Shown here: positions 1 through 9,784 of the stretch, in pieces | How the letters are laid out: the number at the start of each line of letters is the position of its first letter | Numbering within the stretch: the first letter of the stretch is position 1 | From: Gammaproteobacteria bacterium | GTDB taxonomy: Bacteria; Pseudomonadota; Gammaproteobacteria; Burkholderiales; Rhodocyclaceae | DNA: 64,000 nt | Direction of reading: 5' to 3' | NCBI GenBank assembly: GCA_018825305.1 | Contig: JAHJEO010000009.1 | Coordinates: forward strand, 37,287 to 101,286 | Made by a program: the position numbers and the translations under genes | Notes under the pieces: generated by a model | The model's input: the letters and a program-made list of their open reading frames with translations, nothing else | What the model was told of the DNA's origin: nothing | Databases searched by the model: none

Positions 1-1
1 C

Positions 2-451
2 AGTTTCCTTGGCATCAACATGCAGGGCCGCTCGAGCGTGGTACGCACGCGCGGCAACCGCTACGGTCACCTGGTGCTGCGCGGCGGCAACCGTCCCAAC
101 TACGACACCGTCAGCGTCGCCATCGCCGAACAGACTCTCGCAAAGGCCAAGCTGCCGCTGAACATGGTGATCGACTGCTCGCACGCCAACAGCTACAAGA
201 AGCCCGAATTGCAGCCGCTGGTGATGACGGACTGCGTGAACCAGATCCGCCTCGGCAACCGCTCGATCGTCGGCCTCATGGTCGAGAGCTTCATCGAGTC
301 GGGCAACCAGCCGATTCCGGACGATCTGTCGCAACTCAAGTATGGTTGTTCGGTCACCGACGCCTGCGTCGACTGGCCGACCACCGAGAAGATGATCCGC
401 GATGCGCGCGAGGCGCTGCGCGGCCCGCTCAACGGTCGCAGCAAACAATAA
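2..451 (+). CDS. aroG: 3-deoxy-7-phosphoheptulonate (DAHP) synthase, C-terminal part
   Basis: The reading frame is open from the window edge, so the N-terminal half is missing. The visible 149 residues match the C-terminal half of class I (AroG/AroF/AroH-type) DAHP synthases, including the LRGG segment, the metal-ligand region DCSHANS followed by KK, and the ending with VTDACVDW. The enzyme condenses phosphoenolpyruvate and erythrose 4-phosphate as the first step of aromatic amino acid synthesis. The next gene starts 15 bases downstream on the same strand, so the two may be co-transcribed. Which feedback type (Phe, Tyr or Trp) it belongs to cannot be judged without the N-terminal half. Confidence 0.93.
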   Translation, partial: SFLGINMQGRSSVVRTRGNRYGHLVLRGGNRPNYDTVSVAIAEQTLAKAKLPLNMVIDCSHANSYKKPELQPLVMTDCVNQIRLGNRSIVGLMVESFIESGNQPIPDDLSQLKYGCSVTDACVDWPTTEKMIRDAREALRGPLNGRSKQ

Positions 452-466
452 GGGGAGCACGCCGCC

Positions 467-1690
467 ATGTCGCTGATCAAGCCCTTTCGCGGACTGCGCC
501 CGGCAGAGGGCCGCGCCGCCGATGTCGCGGCCCCGCCCTACGACGTGCTCTCCACCGCCGAGGCGCGCATCCGTGCAGAAGGCAAGCCCTGGAGTTTCCT
601 GCACATCTCCAAACCAGAGATCGACCTGCCGCCGGAAACCGACCCCTATGCACCCGAGGTCTACGCCAAGGCCGCAACCAACCTCAAGAGCATGCTCGAC
701 GCCGGCGTGCTGGTGCGCGACGAGGCCCCCTGCTACTACGCCTATCGCCTGACCATGGGCGACCACGAGCAGACCGGCCTGGTCGTTGCCGCTTCGGTCT
801 CCGCCTATGATGCCAACCGCATCAAGAAGCACGAATTCACGCGTCCGGACAAGGAAGACGACCGAGTCCGCCAGATCGATGCGCTCAACGCCCAGACCGG
901 CCCGGTGCTGCTGGCCTATCCGTCGGACCCCTTCGTCGATGCTCTGCTGACCCAGACCCACCGCGGCACACCCGAAGCCGACGTTACCGCCGCGGACGGC
1001 ATCCGCCATCAGATCTGGGCGATGCGCGACCCGGCGCTGATCGCCAGGATCACCGCCGCCTTCGACTCCCTGCCAGCGCTCTACATCGCCGACGGCCACC
1101 ACCGCTCGGCGGCCGCGTCGCGCGTCGCGGCGGCACGCCGCGGGGGAGCCGAGAAGAGCAGCGACTACTTCCTGGCGGTGATCTTCCCCCACCGCCAGAT
1201 GCGCATCCTCGACTACAACCGCGTCGTCACCGATCTCAACGGGCTGGAAAAGTCGGCGCTGGCGGCACGGCTCGCCACGGCCTTCACGGTCGAGACCGCG
1301 TCCGGCGCAGTCCATCCGGCGCGCAGCGGCGAGTTCGGCATGTACCTGGCCGGGCAATGGCACAAGCTGACCATCAGGCCGGAGCTGATCCCGGCCGACC
1401 CGGTGGCACGGCTCGACGTCAGCCTGCTTTCCGACCACCTGCTCGGCCCCATCCTCGGCATCACCGATTTGCGCCGCGACAAGCGCATCGACTTCGTCGG
1501 CGGCATCCGCGGACTGGACGAACTGGAGCGCCGCGTCGACTCCGGCGAAATGGCGGTGGCCTTCGCCATGCATCCGACCACCCTCGATGACCTGATGGCG
1601 GTGGCCGACGCCGGCGAGGTGATGCCGCCGAAATCAACCTGGTTCGAACCCAAGCTGGCCGACGGCCTGGTCTCTCACGTGCTCGACTGA
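467..1690 (+). CDS. DUF1015 family protein
   Basis: This 407-residue protein has the conserved opening KPFRGLRP, the early APPYDVL motif and the central DGHHR motif (about residues 208-212) typical of the DUF1015 family. The DGHHR segment resembles nucleotide-handling sites in ParB/SerK-like folds, and some relatives are thought to be serine kinases, but I do not assign that activity here. Its start lies 15 bases after the DAHP synthase stop, suggesting one transcript. The last 16 bases overlap the 3' end of the convergent exporter gene. It also contains a perfect copy of the 24-base interspersed repeat at 1248-1271, read as K-S-A-L-A-A-R. Confidence 0.85.
   Translation: MSLIKPFRGLRPAEGRAADVAAPPYDVLSTAEARIRAEGKPWSFLHISKPEIDLPPETDPYAPEVYAKAATNLKSMLDAGVLVRDEAPCYYAYRLTMGDHEQTGLVVAASVSAYDANRIKKHEFTRPDKEDDRVRQIDALNAQTGPVLLAYPSDPFVDALLTQTHRGTPEADVTAADGIRHQIWAMRDPALIARITAAFDSLPALYIADGHHRSAAASRVAAARRGGAEKSSDYFLAVIFPHRQMRILDYNRVVTDLNGLEKSALAARLATAFTVETASGAVHPARSGEFGMYLAGQWHKLTIRPELIPADPVARLDVSLLSDHLLGPILGITDLRRDKRIDFVGGIRGLDELERRVDSGEMAVAFAMHPTTLDDLMAVADAGEVMPPKSTWFEPKLADGLVSHVLD
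1248..1271 (+). repeat. 24-base interspersed repeat, copy a
   Basis: Perfect match to the consensus: an A-run, the core GTCGGCGCTGGCGG, then (G/C)ACGGC. It lies in sense orientation in the DUF1015 gene. Confidence 0.75.
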
Positions 1691-2574
1691 GGCGGCGGCA
1701 ACCGCCGCTGCGCGCGCCAGTTGAGGAAACTCAGCAGGCCCAGTCCACTGCCGATCAGCAGCATCCCGGCCAGTTCGATCGGCGTCGACTGTTCGCCGAG
1801 CACCCAGCGCGAGGAAACGATGGCGACGACCGGCACGCCCAGCACCGACAGGCTGGCCTGCCAGGCCGGCAGGTGCTCCAGCACGTAAAGCCAGAGAAAC
1901 CAGCCCAGCGCCGTCACCACCAAAGCCATGAAGGCGAGGATGAACAGGAAGGCCGGCTGCCAGTCCACCGCCCGCTCCGGCACCACGCCGGCAACGACGA
2001 TCTGCAGCGCCGCGCCGAACACCATCTGCCACGCCGTCAGTGCCAGTACATCGGCCGCCAGATGACTGCGCCAGCGCTTGACCAGCACGGTGCCGATCGC
2101 CCAGGCCAGCGCCGCCAGCAGGCCGAGCATCTTGGAAATCAGGCTGCCGCCAAGCGACCAGGGCTCGATGATCAGCACCAGCCCGACGACCGTGGACACC
2201 ACTGCGCCCCATTGCAGCCCGCGCACCCGTTCGCCGAGCAGCAGCGCGCCGAGCAACAGGGTCCAGATCGGCATGGTGAATATCAGCACCGAGGTGCGGC
2301 CGGGACCGCCCTCGACCAGCGCCCAGGTCTGTAGCGCCATGAAGGCACCGGTCTGGAACAGCCCGACCCAGGCGGTCCTGCCGACCGCGACGATGCGCAG
2401 CGATCGCCCCGTCAGCAGCAGTGCCGCCAGCAAGGCCGCGGCGCCTGCGCTCGAGCGCAGGGCCGAGAGCTGGAATGGGCCGGCGTAGTCGAGCGCCTGC
2501 TTGAGCACCACCCAGGCGTAACCCCAGATCAGCGTCAGCAGGAACAGCGCAGCCAGGGCGCGGGGAGAGGTCAT
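1675..2574 (-). CDS. EamA/DMT-family transporter
   Basis: The 299-residue protein is almost entirely hydrophobic with about ten predicted membrane helices in two repeated halves. It opens with ALFLLTLIWGYAWVVLK, a typical start of EamA-domain (drug/metabolite transporter) proteins, and has an R/E-rich loop before the second repeat. Members export small metabolites or amino acids from the cytoplasm; the substrate here cannot be read from sequence. The ATG at 2572-2574 is preceded by GAGG-type bases. The 3' end overlaps the convergent DUF1015 gene by 16 bases. The upstream tpx gene ends about 110 bases away, so it may be transcribed alone. Confidence 0.88.
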   Translation of the reverse strand: MTSPRALAALFLLTLIWGYAWVVLKQALDYAGPFQLSALRSSAGAAALLAALLLTGRSLRIVAVGRTAWVGLFQTGAFMALQTWALVEGGPGRTSVLIFTMPIWTLLLGALLLGERVRGLQWGAVVSTVVGLVLIIEPWSLGGSLISKMLGLLAALAWAIGTVLVKRWRSHLAADVLALTAWQMVFGAALQIVVAGVVPERAVDWQPAFLFILAFMALVVTALGWFLWLYVLEHLPAWQASLSVLGVPVVAIVSSRWVLGEQSTPIELAGMLLIGSGLGLLSFLNWRAQRRLPPPQSST

Positions 2575-2684
2575 GTCGGTAGTGGGGCGCCGCCTGCGGC
2601 ATTGCGTCCGCGGCTGCGGATTTCGTCGCCATGCGACGATGGCGGCTGGCCGTTGCGGCCAGCCGCGAAGCGACGATCAGGCGA

Positions 2685-3188
2685 TCAGCCCAGTGCCTTG
2701 AGCGCGGCAGCGTAGTTCGGCTCGTTGCCGATCTCGCCCACCATCTCGGCGTGCAGCACCTTGTCGTTCTCGTCGAGCACGACCACGGCGCGGGCAGTAA
2801 CGCCGGCCAGCGGACCGTCGGCGATGGCCACGCCCCAGGCCTTCATGAATTCTGGATGGCGGAAGGTCGACAGGTGGGCGACGTTCTTCAGGCCCTCGGT
2901 GGCGCAGAAACGCCCGGCGGCAAACGGCAGGTCAGCGGAAACGACCAGCACCACGGCATTGTTCAGCGTCGCAGCGGACTCGTTGAACTTGCGGGTCGAG
3001 GTGGCGCAAGTCGGCGTATCGAGGCTGGGAACGATGTTCAAAACCTTGCGCTTGCCGGCGAAATTCTTCAGCGAGACATCGGCGAGTTCGCCGTTGGTCA
3101 GGCTGAAATCGGGGGCGCGGCCGCCTACGGCCGGCAGGTCGCCATCAACGCGAGCGGGATTGCCATGCAGGGTAACGGTAGTACTCAT
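2685..3188 (-). CDS. tpx: thiol peroxidase Tpx
   Basis: This 167-residue protein is a full-length atypical 2-Cys peroxiredoxin of the Tpx type. The peroxidatic cysteine is C61 in the motif [14 protein letters not shown] and the resolving cysteine is C95 in GRFCATEGL, at the same positions as in E. coli Tpx. It reduces hydrogen peroxide and alkyl peroxides in the cytoplasm or periplasm using thioredoxin. The open frame extends 24 codons upstream, but the ATG at 3186-3188 has a clear AAGGAG ribosome site and starts at the family's usual [10 protein letters not shown]. It follows tatD by 37 bases on the same strand, so it could ride at the end of the isc transcript. Confidence 0.96.
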   Translation of the reverse strand: MSTTVTLHGNPARVDGDLPAVGGRAPDFSLTNGELADVSLKNFAGKRKVLNIVPSLDTPTCATSTRKFNESAATLNNAVVLVVSADLPFAAGRFCATEGLKNVAHLSTFRHPEFMKAWGVAIADGPLAGVTARAVVVLDENDKVLHAEMVGEIGNEPNYAAALKALG

Positions 3189-3225
3189 TGTGATTCTCCT
3201 TATGTTGATTGGGGTTGGGGGTTGA

Positions 3226-4017
3226 TCAATGCAGTAGCCCGGGCAGCACGCGGCGGGCATTGCGGCCGGTTGCAGCGATGATATCCATCACGGCCACCGA
3301 ACGCAGTGTAGCGATCTCGCCGGCGATGCGCGGCAACTGGTCCGGCGAATTGCGGGCGCCGACATTCCATGCTGGCGGAATGTCCGGCGCATCGGTCTCG
3401 AGTACGATGGCATCCAGCGGCAAGGTCGCGGCCAGCTCGCGAATTCGCGCCGCCCGCGGAAAAGTCACTGTCCCGCCGAAGCCTAGCGCGAAGCCGAGCT
3501 TGAGCAACTCGTCGGCCTGCTGGCGGCTGCCATTGAAGGCGTGGGCGATGCCGCCGCGAACGCCGATACGGCGCAACTGTTTGAGAATCGGATCGATGGC
3601 GCGCCGCACGTGCAGGATTACGGGCAGGTCGAGGTCACGCGCGATCTTCAGCTGCTCGACGAAATAGAACTCCTGGTTCGCGTCATCGCGCAGCTCGACG
3701 AAGCGATCGAGGCCGATTTCGCCGACGGCGACGGCGGATTCGCGCTCGAGCGTTTCGCGCAAGGCGTCGAGGTCGGCCGGAACAGCGCGTTCGACGTACA
3801 TCGGGTGGATGCCGTAGGCCGCGACGCAACCCGGAAAGTCCCGGCAGACGCTGGCCACGGCACCGAAGTTGGCGCGCTCCACCGCAGGCACGACGATCAG
3901 GGTGACACCTGCGGCAACAGCGGCGGCGGCCACGGACTCACGATCGCCGTCGAACTCGGCGGCGTCGAGATGGCAATGCGTGTCGATCAGCAGATCGTTC
4001 GGCACCGCAAAACTCAC
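3226..4017 (-). CDS. tatD: TatD-family metal-dependent hydrolase
   Basis: The 263-residue product has all TatD landmarks: the metal-binding DTHCHLD near the N terminus, GEIGLD, the histidines in ILHVR and IAHAFNG, and ETDAPD near the C terminus. TatD-family proteins are TIM-barrel metal-dependent hydrolases, several with DNase activity. I chose the GTG at 4015-4017 because it overlaps the stop of the upstream rhodanese-like gene as GTGA, implying coupled translation; a second GTG at 4003-4005 is possible. It closes the block that trails the isc operon. The exact member (TatD, YcfH or YjjV) is not resolved. Confidence 0.85.
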   Translation of the reverse strand: MSFAVPNDLLIDTHCHLDAAEFDGDRESVAAAAVAAGVTLIVVPAVERANFGAVASVCRDFPGCVAAYGIHPMYVERAVPADLDALRETLERESAVAVGEIGLDRFVELRDDANQEFYFVEQLKIARDLDLPVILHVRRAIDPILKQLRRIGVRGGIAHAFNGSRQQADELLKLGFALGFGGTVTFPRAARIRELAATLPLDAIVLETDAPDIPPAWNVGARNSPDQLPRIAGEIATLRSVAVMDIIAATGRNARRVLPGLLH

Positions 4018-4676
4018 TTCAACAGGACCGGTGCGGTATTGAAGCCCAGGCTCTTCCACGACTGCATGCCGCCCCGATACCACTTGAGCTTGTGGGCCGG
4101 ATAGCCAAGGGCAAGCAGCTGCTTGATGTTGGTGGGCGACTGGCCGCACCAGACGCCGTTGCAGTAAAACACCGCGGTCCGGGCGCTCTCGAAGTTCCAC
4201 AACGCCCCGGTGCGCGCTGCACCAAACACGAACTGCAGCGTGTCGGCGATCTGCGCCGGTTCGGTGTGGGCCGGATGCAGTTGTGTCCAGGTGAGGTGAA
4301 TGGCGCCGGGGATGATGCCGGTGCGCAACAGCCAGTGCTCCTCGCGGGAGTCGATGACGACCACACCGGCCTTGTCGTCGCCGGCCCGGCGCAGGTAGTC
4401 GAGCAGTTCCAGTTCGCCGATGGTCTCGACGCCGGGCGCCAGCTGCATGGGCTGAACGCAATAGGGCGGACAGGGACGCGAGGTGAGCGCGAAGTCCGGA
4501 TCGATCTGATTGAAATTGTCGGCTTCGCGCTCTATGCGGAAGGGCTTGCCGGCGTGGACGGTATCTACATGCAGCAGGGTGGCAGTAATGCCGACGGGCT
4601 GATCGCCCCATGCCGCGAGCGTCGCCCCGGCCAGGATGGCGAAGACACCGGCCCGGATGCGGCGCCCGATGCGCAT
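4014..4676 (-). CDS. rhodanese-like domain protein with signal sequence
   Basis: The 220-residue product begins with a basic stretch and a hydrophobic segment (residues 8-22), so it is probably exported or membrane-anchored. The rest looks like a rhodanese domain: VVVIDSREEHWLLRTGIIPGA, then a candidate catalytic loop YCNGVWCGQS with C172 and C177. It resembles the CxxCW-type rhodanese-like proteins often found beside PQQ-dependent dehydrogenase genes, although no such genes are visible here. A CPPYC pair (C69, C73) lies upstream. It sits two bases from iscX and overlaps tatD, so it is likely co-expressed with the Isc genes. A role in periplasmic sulfur transfer is only inference. Confidence 0.7.
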   Translation of the reverse strand: MRIGRRIRAGVFAILAGATLAAWGDQPVGITATLLHVDTVHAGKPFRIEREADNFNQIDPDFALTSRPCPPYCVQPMQLAPGVETIGELELLDYLRRAGDDKAGVVVIDSREEHWLLRTGIIPGAIHLTWTQLHPAHTEPAQIADTLQFVFGAARTGALWNFESARTAVFYCNGVWCGQSPTNIKQLLALGYPAHKLKWYRGGMQSWKSLGFNTAPVLLK

Positions 4677-4678
4677 GA

Positions 4679-4873
4679 TCAGTCCACTTCTTCCATCCAC
4701 GCCATCTGGATGGCTTCCAGCTTCTTCTCGCCGCAGTGCTGCTCGTTTTCTTCGAAACCGGGCAGCGCCATCACCAAGCGCATCAGATCGACGAAATTCA
4801 CCGCCTTCGGATCGACTTCGGGATGGCGCTCGGAAAGTTCTATCGCAATGTCCAGCGTGTCGGTCCACTTCAT
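4679..4873 (-). CDS. iscX: Fe-S assembly protein IscX
   Basis: This 64-residue acidic protein matches IscX (YfhJ) along its whole length: MKWTDTLDIA at the start, DPKAVNFVDL in the middle and the C-terminal AIQMAWMEE. IscX binds IscS and iron and tunes the rate of Fe-S cluster assembly on IscU. Its ATG overlaps the fdx stop in an ATGA arrangement, showing translational coupling. The order hscB-hscA-fdx-iscX is standard for the isc operon. Confidence 0.95.
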   Translation of the reverse strand: MKWTDTLDIAIELSERHPEVDPKAVNFVDLMRLVMALPGFEENEQHCGEKKLEAIQMAWMEEVD

Positions 4874-5217
4874 TTCTTCGAGTGTCCTTCCTTGGCCATG
4901 TTGATGGTGTATTTGGGTATTTCTACCACCAAGGGGGTCGCGGCGACAAGGGCCTGGCAGGACAGGCGCGAACTGGGCTCCAGGCCCCAGGCCTTGTCGA
5001 GCAGGTCTTCCTCGGTCTCCTCGGCGGCTTCCAGCGAATTGAAACCCTCGCGAATCACGACGTGGCAGGTGGTGCAGGCGCACGATTTTTCGCAGGCGTG
5101 CTCGATGTCGATGTCGTTTTCGAGCAGCGCGTCGCAGATCGACTGGCCGACCGGCGCCTCGATTACAGCCCCATCGGGACAGAGTTCGACATGGGGCAAT
5201 ACGATGATCTGGGTCAT
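4870..5217 (-). CDS. fdx: [2Fe-2S] ferredoxin of the Isc system
   Basis: The 115-residue product has the adrenodoxin-type ligand pattern C42-x5-C48-x2-C51 and a distant C87, within HACEKSCACTTCHV and RLSCQAL. Isc ferredoxin supplies electrons for cluster assembly on IscU/IscS. The frame is open for eight further codons upstream, but those lie in a GC-rich repeat and the ATG at 5215-5217 begins at the family's usual position (MTQIIVLPH). The 103-base gap to hscA is filled by that repeat, the only large gap inside this otherwise tightly packed operon. Confidence 0.95.
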   Translation of the reverse strand: MTQIIVLPHVELCPDGAVIEAPVGQSICDALLENDIDIEHACEKSCACTTCHVVIREGFNSLEAAEETEEDLLDKAWGLEPSSRLSCQALVAATPLVVEIPKYTINMAKEGHSKK

Positions 5218-5228
5218 AGTCCCTCCGC

Positions 5229-5318
5229 CGGGCCGCCCCAAGGAGGGACAGTCTCAGACTTGGGAGCGAAGCGATCAACCGTTACCCCCTTCCTCAGGAA
5301 GGGGGCCAGGGGGTAGGT
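5229..5318. repeat. GC-rich boundary repeat, copy 1 (between hscA and fdx)
   Basis: The element begins with GGGCCGCCCCAAGG and contains a perfect 10-bp hairpin, CCCCCTTCCT (5285-5294), one loop base, AGGAAGGGGG (5296-5305). Its opening is shared with the elements at 39582 and 63850 and, in reverse, with those at 25404, 46424 and 52433. It lies in the isc operon and could act as an mRNA processing or partial termination structure. Confidence 0.7.
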
Positions 5319-5320
5319 AG

Positions 5321-7177
5321 TCATATGTCCGAGACTTTCTTTCCGGCGAGCGCGCGCTGCACGCTCTGGTTCATGCGGCGCCCGGCGAATTCGCCGGTGC
5401 CCTTGTTGAGCGCGTCCATGGCGTTGTCGATGGCGCGACGATCATCACCGATCATGACGCCCTGCAGCCGCGCCACCAGGTTTTCGACGTGCGCCTTCTC
5501 CAGCGTGGACAGCAGCGCAGCATCTTCCCGCAGCGCCGACTGAACCGCTTCGAGCAGGCGCTGCGCCTCGATCTGCGCCTCGCGCAGGGCACGGCGGAAG
5601 GCATCGTCGGACGCGTGGTTGAAACTGTCCTTGAGCATGGAGGTAATTTCGTCGTCGGAAAGGCCGTAGGATGGCTTCACCTCGACATGGGCTTCGTGCC
5701 CGGTGGTCTGCTCGCGCGCATTGACCGACAACAGGCCGTCGGCATCCACCTGGAAGGTGACGCGGATGCGCGCGGCGCCGGCCACCATCGGCGGGATGCC
5801 GCGCAACTCGAAACGGGCCAGGCTGCGGCAGTCGGAAACCAGCTCGCGCTCACCCTGCACCACGTGCAGGACCATGGCAGTCTGGCCGTCCTTGAAGGTG
5901 GTGAATTCCTGGGCCCGCGCGGCGGGAATGGTCGAGTTGCGCGGAATCACCTTCTCGACCAGGCCGCCCATGGTTTCGAGGCCGAGCGACAGCGGAATCA
6001 CGTCCAGCAGCAGCCAGTCGTCGCCGGCGGCGCGATTGCCGGCAAGGAGATTGGCCTGAATCGCCGCACCGAGGGCCACCACCTTGTCGGGGTCGAGGTT
6101 GTTGAGTGGATCGCGGCCGAAGTACTCGGCGACGGCGCGCTGGACCTGCGGCATGCGGGTGGCGCCGCCCACCATTACGACACCCTTGATGTCTTCCGCT
6201 GCCAAGCCGGCATCGCGCAGCGCCTTGCGCGTAGGCGCCAGCGTCTTCTGAACCAGGTTCTTGGTGATCTCGCTGAAGATCGCGGTGGTTAGCTTGACAT
6301 CGACATATTCGCCGCTACCGAGCCTGACGGTAATCTCGGCCTCGCCATGTGCCGTGAGGTATTCCTTGGCCTCGCGGGCGTGGGTCAGCAGCAGACGCGA
6401 GTCGCGCGCCGACAGTGGCGCCAGCTTGGCCTGCTCGATGATCCAGCAAAACACGCGCTGATCGAAGTCGTCGCCGCCCAGGGCCGAGTCGCCGCCGGTG
6501 GCCAGCACCTGGAACACGCCCTTGGAAAGTTTGAGGATGGAGATATCGAAGGTGCCGCCGCCGAGGTCATAGACTGCGAAGATGCCTTCGGACGCATTGT
6601 CGAGGCCATAGGCGATCGCGGCCGCGGTCGGCTCGTTGAGCAGGCGCAGTACGTTGAGGCCGGCGAGCCTGGCCGCATCCTTGGTGGCCTGGCGCTGGGC
6701 ATCGTCGAAATAGGCTGGAACGGTGATCACCACGCCGGTGAGCTGGCCGCCGAGCGAAGCTTCGGCGCGGTCGCGCAGGGCGCCGAGAATGTCGGCCGAT
6801 ACTTCGACAGGGCTCTTGATGCCCTGGGCGGTGCGCAGCTTGACCATGCCCTCGGCCTCGACGAAGTCGTAGGGCATGGACTCGACGTGGGCGATGTCCT
6901 TGAGGCCGCGCCCCATGAAGCGCTTGACCGAAACGATGGTGTTGCGGGGATCTAGCGACTGTCGCGCCTGGGCGGCGAAGCCGACCTCGACCGCGCCGTC
7001 GTAATGCACGACCGATGGCAGCAGCGAGCGGCCCTGGTCGTCGCTGAGGGCAACGGCCATGCCGCTCCTGACGGTGGCGACCAGCGAGTTGGTTGTGCCG
7101 AGGTCGATGCCGACGGCGAGACGGTGTTCGTGGGGAGCCGCGGACTCGCCGGGCTCTGCAATCTGGAGAAGGGCCAT
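5321..7177 (-). CDS. hscA: Fe-S biogenesis chaperone HscA (Hsp70 type)
   Basis: The 618-residue protein is a complete DnaK-like chaperone: [11 protein letters not shown] near the N terminus, [15 protein letters not shown], the [12 protein letters not shown] phosphate-binding segment, a substrate-binding domain and a helical lid. Position directly after hscB and before fdx identifies it as HscA rather than DnaK. It uses ATP to pull clusters or cluster-bound IscU into transfer, recognising the LPPVK motif of IscU. The open frame runs 18 codons upstream, but the ATG at 7175-7177 (MALLQI) is the usual HscA start and is spaced 16 bases from the hscB stop. Confidence 0.96.
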   Translation of the reverse strand: MALLQIAEPGESAAPHEHRLAVGIDLGTTNSLVATVRSGMAVALSDDQGRSLLPSVVHYDGAVEVGFAAQARQSLDPRNTIVSVKRFMGRGLKDIAHVESMPYDFVEAEGMVKLRTAQGIKSPVEVSADILGALRDRAEASLGGQLTGVVITVPAYFDDAQRQATKDAARLAGLNVLRLLNEPTAAAIAYGLDNASEGIFAVYDLGGGTFDISILKLSKGVFQVLATGGDSALGGDDFDQRVFCWIIEQAKLAPLSARDSRLLLTHAREAKEYLTAHGEAEITVRLGSGEYVDVKLTTAIFSEITKNLVQKTLAPTRKALRDAGLAAEDIKGVVMVGGATRMPQVQRAVAEYFGRDPLNNLDPDKVVALGAAIQANLLAGNRAAGDDWLLLDVIPLSLGLETMGGLVEKVIPRNSTIPAARAQEFTTFKDGQTAMVLHVVQGERELVSDCRSLARFELRGIPPMVAGAARIRVTFQVDADGLLSVNAREQTTGHEAHVEVKPSYGLSDDEITSMLKDSFNHASDDAFRRALREAQIEAQRLLEAVQSALREDAALLSTLEKAHVENLVARLQGVMIGDDRRAIDNAMDALNKGTGEFAGRRMNQSVQRALAGKKVSDI

Positions 7178-7193
7178 CTTGGTTTTTCGTTGT

Positions 7194-7721
7194 TTAGGCG
7201 TCGACGGCCTCGAGCGCATCGCCGATTTCATGAAGCAGCTTTTCCTGGAACATCAGCTGGCGCACCAGATCCGCCGCGGCTGCGTAGTCCGCGCGTTCAT
7301 CGAGCGCCTGATGCAGGGCATCGTACTGGGTCGAGATTTCCTTGCGCATGCGATGGTGCAGGTGGTCGAGTTCGGCCACGTCGGCCGCGTCGCGAGCCTC
7401 GATCACCGCCTCACGCCACTCCATCTGCTCGACCAGGAAGTCGGTTGGCATAGCCGTGTTGTGCTCGACCTGTGGATCGTGGCCGGCCAGCTGCAGCAGG
7501 TACTGGGCGCGCTTGAGCGGCGACTTGAGCGTGAGGTAGGCCTCGTTGGCGTGCGTGGACCACTGCATCGCCAGCCGCTTGTCGGCATCGCCGGCGTCGG
7601 CAAACTTGTCCGGATGGACGCGCGCCTGCACCTCCCGGTAAAGCCGTTCCAGCTCGGCAGTATCGACGACGAAGCGACGTGGCAGGCCGAACAGCGCGTA
7701 GTGGTCCTGGCCGAAATCCAT
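7194..7721 (-). CDS. hscB: Fe-S biogenesis co-chaperone HscB (J-domain)
   Basis: The 175-residue product has an N-terminal J-domain with the diagnostic HPDKF motif (about residues 36-40) and a C-terminal helical HscB domain. HscB escorts IscU to HscA and stimulates its ATPase. Start and stop fit the operon: the ATG overlaps the iscA stop by one base (TGATG), and the stop precedes hscA by 16 bases. Confidence 0.96.
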   Translation of the reverse strand: MDFGQDHYALFGLPRRFVVDTAELERLYREVQARVHPDKFADAGDADKRLAMQWSTHANEAYLTLKSPLKRAQYLLQLAGHDPQVEHNTAMPTDFLVEQMEWREAVIEARDAADVAELDHLHHRMRKEISTQYDALHQALDERADYAAAADLVRQLMFQEKLLHEIGDALEAVDA

Positions 7722-8128
7722 CAGACGTTGAAGCTCTCGCCGCAGCCGCAGGCATCCTTGACGTTGGGGTTGTTGAACTGGAACCCCTCGTTAAGACCTT
7801 CCCTGGTGTAGTCGAGCTCGGTGCCGGCAAGATAGGGCAGACTCTTGGGGTCGATCAGCACCTTGACGCCGTGGCTGACGAACTCGATGTCCTCGGGATT
7901 CGGCGCATCGGCGAACTCGAGCTTGTAGGCCATGCCGGAACAGCCGGAGGTGCGCACGCCAAGGCGAATGCCGATGCCCTTGCCGCGCTTGGCGATGAAC
8001 TTGGCGATATGGTCGGCTGCCGCCTCGGAGAGCGTCACCGGCAGCGCACGATCGACGCCCTGCCACGCAGGCGGCACTATCTGTGCCTTGGTTTCGGCTT
8101 CCGGCGATGTGGTGGAACAGGCAGCCAT
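7721..8128 (-). CDS. iscA: A-type Fe-S carrier protein IscA
   Basis: The product carries the three conserved cysteines of A-type carriers: C63 in [14 protein letters not shown] and C127/C129 in the C-terminal CGCGESF. It accepts iron or [2Fe-2S]/[4Fe-4S] clusters and passes them to target enzymes. At 135 residues it is longer than usual (about 107) because of an N-terminal extension of about 28 residues before [10 protein letters not shown]. No better start codon lies between, so the extension is probably translated. It sits four bases after iscU and overlaps hscB by one base. Confidence 0.94.
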   Translation of the reverse strand: MAACSTTSPEAETKAQIVPPAWQGVDRALPVTLSEAAADHIAKFIAKRGKGIGIRLGVRTSGCSGMAYKLEFADAPNPEDIEFVSHGVKVLIDPKSLPYLAGTELDYTREGLNEGFQFNNPNVKDACGCGESFNV

Positions 8129-8132
8129 CGTT

Positions 8133-8516
8133 TTACTCTCCGTGCTTTTTCTTGTAGTCGGCGACGGCCGCCTTGATGGCGTCCTCGGCGAGGATCGAGC
8201 AGTGGATCTTCACCGGCGGCAGCGCCAGTTCCTCGGCGATCTGGGTGTTCTTGATGTCGAGCGCCTGATCCAGCGTCTTGCCCTTGACCCACTCGGTGAC
8301 AAGCGAGCTGGAGGCAATGGCCGAGCCGCAGCCATAGGTCTTGAACTTGGCATCCTCGATGATGCCGCCCTTGCCGACCTTGAGCTGCAGCTTCATCACG
8401 TCGCCGCAGGCCGGCGCGCCGACCATGCCGGTGGCGACGCTGTCGTCGTCCTTGGCGAAAGAGCCAACGTTGCGCGGATTCTCGTAGTGGTCGATGACCT
8501 TGGTGCTGTATGACAT
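8133..8516 (-). CDS. iscU: Fe-S cluster scaffold IscU
   Basis: The 127-residue protein is nearly canonical IscU. Cluster ligands are C37 (with D39) in APACGDV, C63 in [10 protein letters not shown] and C106 in LPPVKIHCS. The LPPVK sequence (residues 99-103) is the HscA recognition motif. It assembles clusters from sulfur delivered by IscS. It follows iscS by 25 bases with an AAGGAG-type ribosome site. Confidence 0.98.
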   Translation of the reverse strand: MSYSTKVIDHYENPRNVGSFAKDDDSVATGMVGAPACGDVMKLQLKVGKGGIIEDAKFKTYGCGSAIASSSLVTEWVKGKTLDQALDIKNTQIAEELALPPVKIHCSILAEDAIKAAVADYKKKHGE

Positions 8517-8541
8517 TCTGGTTCTCCTTCGAATTCTATGA

Positions 8542-9756
8542 TCAGTGGGCAGCCCACTGGACGCTATTCAGATCGATGCCGTCTTTGAACATTTCCCACA
8601 GCGGCGACAGCTCACGCAGCTTGCCGAGCTTGTCGTGCAGCAGCTTGATGGTGTAGTCGATTTCTTCCTCGGTGGTGAAGCGGCCGATGGAGAAGCGGAT
8701 CGAGCTGTGCGCCAGTTCGTCGGAGCGGCCCAGGGCGCGCAAGACGTAGGACGGCTCGAGCGAAGCCGAAGTACAGGCCGAACCCGAGGACACGGCGATA
8801 TCCTTGACCGCCATCACCAGGGATTCGCCCTCGACGTAGTTGAAGCTGATGTTGATGTTATGCGGCACGCGCTGTTCGATGTCGCCGTTGACATAGGTCT
8901 CCTCGATGTCCTGCACGCCCTTGAGCAGGCGGTCGCGCAGCATGCGGACACGCTCGTTCTCCATGGCCATTTCTTCGCGGGCGAGGCGAAAGGCTTCGCC
9001 CATGCCGACGATCTGGTGCGTGGCCAGCGTGCCCGAGCGCATGCCGCGCTCGTGGCCGCCGCCGTGCATCTGCGCTTCGAGGCGGATGCGCGGCTTGCGA
9101 CGGACGTAGAGCGCGCCAACGCCCTTGGGGCCGTAGGTCTTGTGCGCCGAAAAGGACATCAGGTCGACCTTCAGCTTGGCGAGGTCAAGCGGCATCTTGC
9201 CGGTAGCCTGGGCCGCATCGACGTGGAAGATGACGCCGGCTTCGCGGCAGATTTCGCCGAGCTCGGCGATGGGCTGGATCACGCCGATCTCGTTGTTGAC
9301 CGCCATGACCGAAGCCAGCACGGTGTCCTTGCGCAGCGCCGCCTTGAACTGCTCGACGGTGATGAGGCCGTTGGGCTGCGGTTCGAGGTAGGTCGCCTCG
9401 AAGCCCTGCCGTTCCAGTTCCTTGAAAGTATCGAGCACGGCCTTGTGCTCGGTGGCGACGGTGACGATGTGCTTGCCGCGGGTAGCGGCGTAGAAATGCG
9501 CGGCGCCCTTGATGGCCAGGTTGTTCGACTCGGTTGCGCCCGAGGTCCAGATGATTTCCTTGGAGTCGGCGTTGACCAGCTTGGCGACTTCCTCGCGCGC
9601 CTCCTCGACCGCCTTCTCGGCTTCCCAACCATAGGCATGGGAGCGCGACGCCGGATTGCCGAAATGTTCGGTCAGCCACGGAATCATCTTGGCGGCAACG
9701 CGCGGATCGACCGGCGTTGTGGCGGAATAGTCGAGGTAGATGGGAAACTTGAGCAT
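8542..9756 (-). CDS. iscS: cysteine desulfurase IscS
   Basis: The 404-residue PLP enzyme has the Schiff-base lysine K206 in [12 protein letters not shown] and the persulfide-forming C328 in [10 protein letters not shown], at the same numbers as E. coli IscS. The long mobile loop and the C-terminal tail ending in NSVQWAAH are group I IscS features that dock IscU. It removes sulfur from cysteine and supplies Fe-S assembly, tRNA thiolation and other pathways. A second desulfurase gene lies directly upstream on the same strand. Confidence 0.98.
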   Translation of the reverse strand: MLKFPIYLDYSATTPVDPRVAAKMIPWLTEHFGNPASRSHAYGWEAEKAVEEAREEVAKLVNADSKEIIWTSGATESNNLAIKGAAHFYAATRGKHIVTVATEHKAVLDTFKELERQGFEATYLEPQPNGLITVEQFKAALRKDTVLASVMAVNNEIGVIQPIAELGEICREAGVIFHVDAAQATGKMPLDLAKLKVDLMSFSAHKTYGPKGVGALYVRRKPRIRLEAQMHGGGHERGMRSGTLATHQIVGMGEAFRLAREEMAMENERVRMLRDRLLKGVQDIEETYVNGDIEQRVPHNINISFNYVEGESLVMAVKDIAVSSGSACTSASLEPSYVLRALGRSDELAHSSIRFSIGRFTTEEEIDYTIKLLHDKLGKLRELSPLWEMFKDGIDLNSVQWAAH

Positions 9757-9784
9757 CGGGTAATTCTCCGTGATTAGAACTGCA

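Noticed and set aside
3468..3500. Sequence resembling the right half of the 24-base repeat (GTCCCGCCGAAGCC) in tatD
   Set aside because: It codes for the conserved FGGTVTF stretch of TatD and lacks the rest of the repeat.
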